Below, in pieces: positions 1 to 4,900 of a DNA stretch of 6,657 nucleotides; the first letter of the stretch is position 1; every line of letters starts with the position of its first letter. A model generated the notes under the pieces. The model made no database searches. It was not told the origin of the DNA and saw only the letters and a program-made list of their open reading frames with translations. Made by a program: the position numbers and the translations under genes. This DNA is from Clostridiales bacterium UBA4706 (lineage in GTDB: Bacteria > Bacillota > Clostridia > Oscillospirales > Oscillospiraceae), in the NCBI GenBank assembly GCA_002404605.1, contig DHKA01000042.1, forward strand, positions 204-6,860, read 5' to 3'.

Positions 1-59
1 GTCGGCGTCGGAGTCGGGGTAGGCGTCGGGGTAGGCGTCGGGGTAGGCGTCGGTGTCGG
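1..59 (-). repeat. 12-bp tandem repeat encoding a (Pro-Thr)n linker
   Basis: Three perfect 12-bp units (GTCGGGGTAGGC on the plus strand) run from 13 to 48, with a partial fourth unit and degenerate copies on both sides. In the surface-protein frame the tract reads as alternating Pro and Thr for 19 codons (residues 542-560) and continues out of the window. Pro-Thr linkers are typical extended spacers near the cell-wall end of secreted Gram-positive proteins. Near-identical units could change copy number by replication slippage in 6-bp steps without breaking the frame. Confidence 0.9.
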
Positions 60-1682
60 AGCCAGGGCGGCAGCGGAGATGACGATGTTTCCGGTGATCG
101 CTGCGGCGGGGATCGTCAGAGCGCCGGTCTCGGGATCAAAGGAATAATTCCCGCTGCCGAGCGCCTTGCCGCCGACGGAAACGCTCCGGAGCGTGATCGG
201 GTAGGCATAGCCGTCCGCGGGGGCGAGCTTCACGGAGTAATCCGTGCCTGTCTGCGTGGTCGTTTTGCCGGAGAAGGTGCAGCCGGTAAGACCGAACGCC
301 ACGGTGTAAACTCCCTCGGGGGCGTCGGTCCACTGCGCGGTGAGCGTCGTGTTTCCGCGAACTCTCAGATTGGATGCGATCTTCTCGCCGCCGCTCCATC
401 CGGAAAAGACCTTGCCGTCCGGCGGCGTAAAGGTGCACTCCGGCGCACGGAAGTAGGCATAGGGCGTTGCGGATGACTTTTCATAGTCGTAGCCGTCCCT
501 GTGCGGATAAACCAGCATCGGCGTCTGCGTGCCGGTGCCGCCGTTGGGATCGAACGTCACGGTATATGGATGGATGCGGGGGATGGTCTTGATGCGGACA
601 TCGTCCGTGACATATTTTCCGGGGATCGTGATCTCGCCGGTGGCGCAGTTGAGCGTGTAGTTTGCCGAGTTGAGCACTTCGTCGCCAACGGTCACATAGG
701 TATAGGAGGTATAGCTTCCCATCGCCGCGTGGTAGGGCAGCTCATAGCCCTCGTCCGGGACGAGCCGTGCGGTGTAATCCTGGCCCTTTTTGGCGTATTT
801 ATCGCCGACAATGCTCGATCTTATGGCTGTGACGAGAACGGAATCCTCATCTGCCGTCTTCTCCCACTGCGCGTAGACCACGGTATCGCCGTAGACCTTA
901 TTGGCAAAATCAAACGGATCGGAATCCGCCTCCGGCCCGACCGTCCAGCCGGAAAACGTGTAGGCGCTGTCCACGGCTTTGGGCGTCGTTTCCGGCATGC
1001 TTACGGAATCTTCGTGAAAGAGAGCGGAGGTGAAGCATAGCACATCGGCAGGGCTGGTCTCCGGCGTGAATTCTTGCCCGTTGGCGCTGAAGGTGACGTA
1101 AAAAAGCCTTGTGGTCGTCGAATAACCGGCCGCGCCGCGGTTGACGGTCACGGGACGGATGTATTTCCCGTTGATGTAGAGGTCGTACTCGCCCGGCTTC
1201 GTGCTCTTGCAGACATAATCGGTGCAGTTTCCGTCGGTGCCGGAAGATTCCAGCGTATATACCACGCTGCCGGTGGCATTGTCGCGGTACTCCACAAGGG
1301 CGCTGTCGTAAGGCTCGCCGCGGAGAGAGACCTTTTCGTGCATATCGGCGTACTGGTACCACACGGCGCGCAGCGTCATGTCGCTCTCCACGGTGTCTTT
1401 GGCAAAATCCCATGCGTCCGAGGAGCCGTCGGAAAAGGGGTGCGCCGTCCAATGGGCAAAGTAATAATTGCCGTCCTCGTAGCCCGGCGCCGGGGATTCG
1501 GGCGCGTCGATCGTGCTGCCGGCCGCCACGCCGGTCAGCGGCTCGGGCGCCGGATCGACCTCGTGACCGTCCAGATCAAACGTGACGGTGAACGTTTTTC
1601 CACCCGCTGCTGCGACAGAATACGGCAGCAGCGTAAAGCAGAGCGTAAGTACAAGGAGCAGGCTGAACAGGCGTTTTTTCAT
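1..1682 (-). CDS. Large secreted surface protein with Listeria/Bacteroides (InlB-type) repeats and a Pro-Thr linker; 3' end outside the window
   Basis: The reading frame is open from an ATG at 1682 to the left edge, giving 560 residues with no stop. The start follows a GAGGG Shine-Dalgarno site at 1689-1693, 6 nt upstream; an ATG 5 nt further upstream meets TGA after one codon. Residues 1-26 form a Sec signal peptide (MKKR, then a hydrophobic stretch ending SVAAA). Three Listeria/Bacteroides-type beta-grasp repeats lie at about 31-108, 194-273 and 373-451, each opening with xVTF and closing with a Trp (LRAVW, VYAQW, LTAQW). Two copies of another beta module (about 300-364 and 479-537) share a GxDY start, VGxxxLxSxNY and TGxxTIP. 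From 542 the chain is alternating Pro-Thr, a wall-spanning linker type. These repeats are known from internalins and many clostridial surface proteins and suggest a passive adhesin or scaffold; no catalytic motif is visible. The anchor, if any, lies beyond the edge. Confidence 0.9.
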   Translation of the reverse strand, partial: MKKRLFSLLLVLTLCFTLLPYSVAAAGGKTFTVTFDLDGHEVDPAPEPLTGVAAGSTIDAPESPAPGYEDGNYYFAHWTAHPFSDGSSDAWDFAKDTVESDMTLRAVWYQYADMHEKVSLRGEPYDSALVEYRDNATGSVVYTLESSGTDGNCTDYVCKSTKPGEYDLYINGKYIRPVTVNRGAAGYSTTTRLFYVTFSANGQEFTPETSPADVLCFTSALFHEDSVSMPETTPKAVDSAYTFSGWTVGPEADSDPFDFANKVYGDTVVYAQWEKTADEDSVLVTAIRSSIVGDKYAKKGQDYTARLVPDEGYELPYHAAMGSYTSYTYVTVGDEVLNSANYTLNCATGEITIPGKYVTDDVRIKTIPRIHPYTVTFDPNGGTGTQTPMLVYPHRDGYDYEKSSATPYAYFRAPECTFTPPDGKVFSGWSGGEKIASNLRVRGNTTLTAQWTDAPEGVYTVAFGLTGCTFSGKTTTQTGTDYSVKLAPADGYAYPITLRSVSVGGKALGSGNYSFDPETGALTIPAAAITGNIVISAAALAPTPTPTPTPTPTPTPTPTP

Positions 1683-1729
1683 GTCATTCCCTCTTTTAAA
1701 GATACGGACGGATTGCGGCTTCGCACAAA

Positions 1730-1757
1730 GTATATATGCGCGGCTTGGCATATATAC
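1730..1757. promoter_or_regulatory. Perfect 10-bp inverted repeat upstream of the surface protein (leader hairpin or operator)
   Basis: GTATATATGC at 1730-1739 is matched by its exact reverse complement GCATATATAC at 1748-1757, separated by 8 nt. The dyad lies 48-75 nt upstream of the start codon at 1682. If transcription starts near 1762 it would be a 10-bp hairpin almost at the 5' end of the mRNA. It could then stabilise the transcript or control translation; alternatively it is a DNA dyad bound by a regulator. It is flanked by an outer 7-bp inverted pair, CGGACGG (1705-1711) and CCGTCCG (1788-1794). No T-run follows the dyad, so it is not a terminator. Confidence 0.5.
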
Positions 1758-1768
1758 CATACAAGTAC

Positions 1769-1797
1769 AGGATACCACATATGCCGCCCGTCCGCAA
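1769..1797 (-). promoter_or_regulatory. Candidate sigma-A promoter (extended -10) for the surface protein
   Basis: On the minus strand TTGCGG (1797-1792) is followed after 17 nt by TATCCT (1774-1769), which carries the extended -10 dinucleotide TG one base upstream. The -35 and -10 boxes are only partial matches, so the call rests on spacing and the TGn element. Transcription would begin near 1762, giving a leader of about 80 nt. The -35 box sits 4 nt past the T-tract of the upstream gene's terminator, as expected for independent transcription. A competing -10-like TATACT at 1734-1729 lacks a good -35. Confidence 0.4.
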
Positions 1798-1801
1798 GAA
1801 C

Positions 1802-1833
1802 AAAAAACGGCGCACGGAAGCGTCCGTGCGCCG
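1802..1833 (-). terminator. Intrinsic terminator of the GT14 gene
   Basis: A perfect 11-bp stem pairs 1808-1818 (CGGCGCACGGA) with 1823-1833 around a 4-nt loop. On the minus strand it is followed directly by six T residues (1807-1802). It begins 17 nt after the GT14 stop codon (1850-1852) and precedes the promoter region of the next minus-strand gene, so the two minus-strand genes are likely separate transcription units. Confidence 0.93.
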
Positions 1834-1849
1834 GAGAAGAATTTAGAAT

Positions 1850-2731
1850 TTATCCGAAACGGTCAAAGAGCGCGTCAACGACGCCAGGGCTCGTGCGGTA
1901 ATCAAACTTCCGTGCGAAGAGCGCCGTTTCCGGCGCGGCAAGAAGCTCATCGAGATCGCCGTCCGTGAACGTGTAGGGCTTGCCGCGCTGCCAGTCGATG
2001 TACCGGAGGCAGCTCGCGTAGTCATTTTCAAACGCATTCTCCGGCAGCGTATCGCGGAAGGGGGAGTTTACGATCTCCGTCTGGACGAACATTTCGTCCG
2101 GACAGTAGGTGTCGGAGAAGATAGCGCGGGTCTCGATCTCCTTTTCAAGCAGATACTGCGCGAGCGCGTGCGTGATGCTGAACCACTGCGCGCCTTTCTG
2201 GAAAACGAAGCCGTCCGGCAGCCGCCGCGTCCGGTCTACGCCGAAGCCGAGCTGCACCGCGGCGGAGAGATTACGCAGCGTCCGGCGCACGGCGGGTTTT
2301 CGGATATTATAGCGCTGCATCGGATAGTGGAACATGACGCGATAGCGGTCGGCGCGGGAGATCTCCGGCGCGAGGAAATTCACGTAGTTCGTTCCCGGCG
2401 CGCGCTCGAAGTAGGTCTCGATATATTCGCGGGACTTGACCGGTACGTCCACGCCGGAGAGAAGGTGATAGTAGTCGTACCCGCCCGGCACGGCGGTGCG
2501 GAGAAGCTCCAGCTCCGCCTCGACCATGGCGAAATGCCCCCACGAAATGCGATGGCGCGGAACGAACGTCACGTGCGACTTTTCCGGCACGGCGCGGAAG
2601 CGTTCGGGATCGAACGCTGCTTTGGCGTCTGCATGAATATAAAAATCGGCGTTTTCGCTGTCGAGAAAGCGCAACTGCTTTTCGAGGATCTCAAAATTCC
2701 CGTGTGTGAGAATGAGCCAGGCGTGGCGCAT
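1850..2731 (-). CDS. GT14 family glycosyltransferase (Core-2/I-branching enzyme family, predicted N-acetylglucosaminyltransferase)
   Basis: A 293-residue protein that looks full length for the bacterial branch of the Core-2/I-branching (GT14) family, whose members typically transfer GlcNAc from UDP-GlcNAc onto glycans. Family signatures run in order: AWLILTHGN near 4-12; FYIHADAKA at 30-38; ISWGHFAMVEAELELL at 62-77; YYHLLSGVDVPVKS at 87-100; KGAQWFSIT at 179-187; CPDEMFVQT at 210-218 with NSPF just after; LRYIDW at 242-247; LFARKFD at 271-277. The acidic pair in CPDEMF is the likely active-site region by family analogy. There is no signal peptide or membrane segment, so it should act in the cytoplasm or at the inner membrane face. 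The ATG at 2731 is chosen because AAGGAGGGG (2737-2745) lies just upstream; an in-frame ATG at 2752 lies at about the predicted transcription start. It diverges from the LRR gene. Acceptor and linkage cannot be read from sequence. Confidence 0.92.
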   Translation of the reverse strand: MRHAWLILTHGNFEILEKQLRFLDSENADFYIHADAKAAFDPERFRAVPEKSHVTFVPRHRISWGHFAMVEAELELLRTAVPGGYDYYHLLSGVDVPVKSREYIETYFERAPGTNYVNFLAPEISRADRYRVMFHYPMQRYNIRKPAVRRTLRNLSAAVQLGFGVDRTRRLPDGFVFQKGAQWFSITHALAQYLLEKEIETRAIFSDTYCPDEMFVQTEIVNSPFRDTLPENAFENDYASCLRYIDWQRGKPYTFTDGDLDELLAAPETALFARKFDYRTSPGVVDALFDRFG

Positions 2732-2736
2732 GAACA

Positions 2737-2747
2737 CCCCTCCTTTT
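2737..2747 (-). promoter_or_regulatory. Shine-Dalgarno site that decides the GT14 start
   Basis: On the minus strand AAAAGGAGGGG (2747-2737) places AGGAGG 7 nt before the ATG at 2731. The upstream in-frame ATG at 2752 has no ribosome-binding site and lies at the predicted +1 of the TTGACT-17-TATAAT promoter, so the true start is 2731. Confidence 0.9.
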
Positions 2748-2757
2748 GACATGTCCC

Positions 2758-2786
2758 ATTATACGGAGCGGCGGCGGGAAAGTCAA
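2758..2786 (-). promoter_or_regulatory. Strong sigma-A promoter of the GT14 gene
   Basis: On the minus strand TTGACT (2786-2781) is separated by exactly 17 nt from a perfect TATAAT (2763-2758). Predicted transcription start is near 2751, leaving a leader of about 20 nt that holds the Shine-Dalgarno site. Eleven of twelve core positions match the consensus. Confidence 0.92.
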
Positions 2787-2832
2787 TCGGCGCGCCCGGC
2801 GGGGAAGAGCGGGCGCATTGACATTCCCGGCC
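2773..2832. promoter_or_regulatory. Near-symmetric inverted repeat spanning both divergent -35 regions
   Basis: The left arm 2773-2787 (GGCGGGAAAGTCAAT) and the reverse complement of 2817-2832 (GGCCGGGAATGTCAAT) match except for one substitution and one inserted base. Inside these arms a second pair, GCGCCC (2792-2797) and GGGCGC (2811-2816), flanks a 13-nt centre. The -35 boxes account only for the TTGAC part; the shared TTCCCG(G)CC spacer sequence and the inner pair are extra. This may be a shared operator that co-regulates GT14 and the LRR gene, or an inverted promoter duplication. Confidence 0.5.
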
Positions 2833-2846
2833 TTTCCGGGTAAAAT
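2818..2846 (+). promoter_or_regulatory. Strong sigma-A promoter of the LRR protein gene
   Basis: A perfect TTGACA (2818-2823) is followed after 17 nt by TAAAAT (2841-2846). Predicted transcription start is near 2853, giving a leader of about 30 nt with the Shine-Dalgarno site GGGAGGA at 2869-2875. The spacer holds a small dyad, CCCGG (2826-2830) with CCGGG (2836-2840). Confidence 0.9.
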
Positions 2847-2882
2847 ATAAAAGGAAAACTTTGTACATGGGAGGAACCCCCT

Positions 2883-4796
2883 ATGTCCGCACCTGCCGAT
2901 ACCGGAAAAACCAAAAAGTGCCGCATTGCATGGATCTCGGCGATCCTTGTCATCCTGCTCACGGCGGTGCTTGTGTGGGTAAACTCCGTTTATGTTTATG
3001 TTGGCGGTTTCTACCGCCGGGACAGCACACAGCTCGATCTGCGCGGCAAAAAAATCTCGACGATAGAGTATATCCGCCTGCGCCAAAAACTGCCGGACTG
3101 CGTGATCTGCTGGGACGTGCCCATCGGCGGCGGCGCGTTCGACTGCCAGAGCGAGGCCATCGCGGTCTCGGCGTTTTCGGAAGATGATATTGCCCAGCTT
3201 GCGTACTTCCCGGCACTCACGTCGCTCGATCTCACGGCGGCGGACGTGTCCCCGGCGCTTTTCGAGGAGATCCGCGCGGCGTATCCGGCGCTCTCACTGC
3301 GCTGGAGCATCCCCATCGGGGAGGGGCGGTACCCCTCGGACGCCGAGAGCATCACGCTGGCAAATTTTGACGCTTCTGAGCTGAAGCTCTTTGATTATTT
3401 CACGGCGCTGCGCGCCGCCGACGCGAGAGGGTGCACGTGCTACGACGCTTTGCTCGCCCTGCAGGAGAAGTACCCGGCGCTGGAGCTTGAATGGCAGGTT
3501 CCGCTCGGCGGCACGGAGTATCTCGACAGCGCCACGGAGATCGCCGTGGACGATGTCTCCCTTACGCCGGACGCGCTTTGCGTGGCGCTGCGGTATCTTC
3601 CGGCGGTGCAGACCGTATCGTTCCCGGAATGTACGTGGAGCGAGACGGAGAAGGACGCGCTTCGCGCCGAGTTTCCCGGCATCGCGTTCGTCTGGCCCGT
3701 GGAGATCTTCGGCGAGACCTACCAGAGCGATACCGCGGAGCTGACCTTTGCGGGACGCGCTCTCACGGCAGAAGATATCTCGGAACTTTCGGAAAAGCTC
3801 ACCTCGCTGCCGAAGCTCACGCGTGTCGATCTCACCGGTACCGGCGTGACGGTCGAGCAAATGACGCCGGTCTGCGAGAAGTACCCGGCGGTCGATTTCG
3901 TGTTCACGTTCGAGCTTTTCGGCGTGACCATCAGCACCGAGGACACGTTCCTCGACTTTACCGGCATCGAGATGGAGTCCACCGAGGCGGTGGAGAGCAT
4001 CCTTCCCGTGATGCATAAGCTCGAAAAGGTCGATATGTCCGACTGCGGCATTTCCGACGAGGACATGGACGCGCTGAACAAGAGACATGAGAACGTGCGC
4101 TTTGTCTGGACGCTGCACATCACATACTATAAGATTCGCACCGACACCACCTATTTCCGCGCTTCCTCCCGCTATTACGGATACTTTACGAGCGAAACGA
4201 TCAAAAAGCTCGCCTACTGCACGGACATGATCGCGCTCGATCTCGGCCACCGGCCGATCGAGGATCTGAGCTTCCTCTACGCGATGCCGAATCTAAAATA
4301 CCTCGTCCTGCTCGACAGCCATGCGCTCGATCTCTCGCCGATCGCTTCGTGCGACAATCTCGTCTGGCTGGAGCTCAACCGCGCTTACGCCACCAGCATC
4401 GCCCCGCTCAAGGACTGCAAGAGCCTGCGCGATCTGAACATCACGTTCATGACACTCCTTCAGCCGGAGGATACATTTGAAACGCTGATGGAAATGGACC
4501 AGATCGAGCGTGTGTGGTTCAGCTACGGCGTTCTCACGCAGGAGGAGCAGGAAAAACTGCAGGAGGCGCACCCGGACATCGTGTATCACGGCGTGTACGA
4601 ATGGGTGCAGTCCAACGAGGACCCCTGGCGGTTCGATCAGGATTACTACGACATGCGCGACGCGCTCGGTCACATGTTCTACATGAGCGGCACCGGCAAG
4701 ATACACTGCAAGATCATTGACGGCGTACGTTATCCGCTCGATCCCGAGTTTGAAGCGACGATGGACTGGGGAGAGCATGACAAAGACCGTTCCTAA
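2883..4796 (+). CDS. Membrane-anchored leucine-rich-repeat protein with a three-turn super-repeat
   Basis: A 637-residue protein started by ATG after GGGAGGA with 7-nt spacing. Positive charges (GKTKK, R14) precede one hydrophobic segment at about 15-40, with no obvious cleavage site, so it is probably a signal anchor with an outside C-terminal domain. Residues 49-447 are a super-repeat of about 63-70 residues. Each period holds three LRR-like turns: a long one ending in YP-like residues (LTSLDLTAADVS), a short one of about 19 residues (LSLRWSIPIGEGRY), and a third of 20-26. The aromatic anchor of the short turn recurs at W77, W141, W204, W271, F341 and W409. From about 449 it becomes canonical 22-residue LRRs beginning at 449, 471, 493 and 515. 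One more super-repeat-like turn pair lies at 541-574, then a non-LRR cap (580-630, with YYDMRDALGHMFY and GVRYPLDPEF). No enzyme motif is visible; a binding or scaffold role at the envelope is inferred. Exact function is unknown. Confidence 0.93.
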   Translation: MSAPADTGKTKKCRIAWISAILVILLTAVLVWVNSVYVYVGGFYRRDSTQLDLRGKKISTIEYIRLRQKLPDCVICWDVPIGGGAFDCQSEAIAVSAFSEDDIAQLAYFPALTSLDLTAADVSPALFEEIRAAYPALSLRWSIPIGEGRYPSDAESITLANFDASELKLFDYFTALRAADARGCTCYDALLALQEKYPALELEWQVPLGGTEYLDSATEIAVDDVSLTPDALCVALRYLPAVQTVSFPECTWSETEKDALRAEFPGIAFVWPVEIFGETYQSDTAELTFAGRALTAEDISELSEKLTSLPKLTRVDLTGTGVTVEQMTPVCEKYPAVDFVFTFELFGVTISTEDTFLDFTGIEMESTEAVESILPVMHKLEKVDMSDCGISDEDMDALNKRHENVRFVWTLHITYYKIRTDTTYFRASSRYYGYFTSETIKKLAYCTDMIALDLGHRPIEDLSFLYAMPNLKYLVLLDSHALDLSPIASCDNLVWLELNRAYATSIAPLKDCKSLRDLNITFMTLLQPEDTFETLMEMDQIERVWFSYGVLTQEEQEKLQEAHPDIVYHGVYEWVQSNEDPWRFDQDYYDMRDALGHMFYMSGTGKIHCKIIDGVRYPLDPEFEATMDWGEHDKDRS

Positions 4797-4827
4797 CGGT
4801 TTCTGATCGACTTCCCTGCGGAAAAAC

Positions 4828-4856
4828 TTGCGCTTTATGCCCTTGTCTGGTACAAT
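4828..4856 (+). promoter_or_regulatory. Candidate extended -10 promoter of the sugar transferase, inside the upstream terminator
   Basis: TTGCGC (4828-4833) and TACAAT (4851-4856) are 17 nt apart, and TGG immediately before TACAAT supplies the extended -10 TGn element that can offset a weak -35 (3 of 6 matches). Predicted start is near 4863, giving a leader of about 38 nt. The -10 lies across the loop of the terminator hairpin at 4839-4870. The alternative is that the gene depends on read-through from the LRR gene. Confidence 0.5.
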
Positions 4857-4876
4857 GTACAGATAAGGGCTTTTTA
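4839..4876 (+). terminator. Intrinsic terminator of the LRR protein gene
   Basis: GCCCTTGTCTG (4839-4849) pairs with the CAGATAAGGGC arm that ends at 4870, with one G-U wobble. After one bulged G, GTAC pairs with GTAC around an AAT loop. TTTTT and a further T-rich stretch follow from 4871. The hairpin begins 42 nt after the LRR stop codon. The intervening 4797-4838 shows nothing apart from the -35-like TTGCGC at its right end. Confidence 0.88.
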
Positions 4877-4900
4877 TTTCCTTGAGATCGGAAGAGTACG

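Noticed and set aside
1..59. Tandem repeats considered as a CRISPR array or attachment site
   Set aside because: The 12-bp units have no spacers and are in frame coding Pro-Thr; no cas genes or integrase are present.
501..1040. Plus-strand open frame opposite the surface protein
   Set aside because: The minus-strand frame is supported by a signal peptide, three repeats and a ribosome-binding site; this one has no start context.
1074..1901. 275-codon plus-strand open frame
   Set aside because: It lies opposite the start of the surface protein and the end of GT14, runs through the terminator hairpin and has low-complexity Arg/Gly/Val composition. It is a high-GC shadow of minus-strand genes.
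2168..2749. Plus-strand open frame opposite GT14
   Set aside because: It is antisense to a strongly conserved glycosyltransferase and shows no family motif.
2826..2840. CCCGG/CCGGG dyad within the LRR promoter spacer as a separate operator
   Set aside because: Five base pairs in a GC-rich stretch is weak, and it partly overlaps the larger inverted repeat already reported.
3294..4250. 318-codon minus-strand open frame inside the LRR gene
   Set aside because: It is fully antisense to a repeat-rich, clearly coding frame; its Arg/Leu/Asp-rich product has no recognisable motif and no promoter or ribosome-binding site was seen.
4777..4806. Nine-codon mini-frame (MTKTVPNGF) overlapping the LRR stop, preceded by GGGGAGA
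   Set aside because: The start has a ribosome-binding-like sequence, but the frame is tiny, is followed by a terminator and has no recognisable role; chance is the simplest reading.
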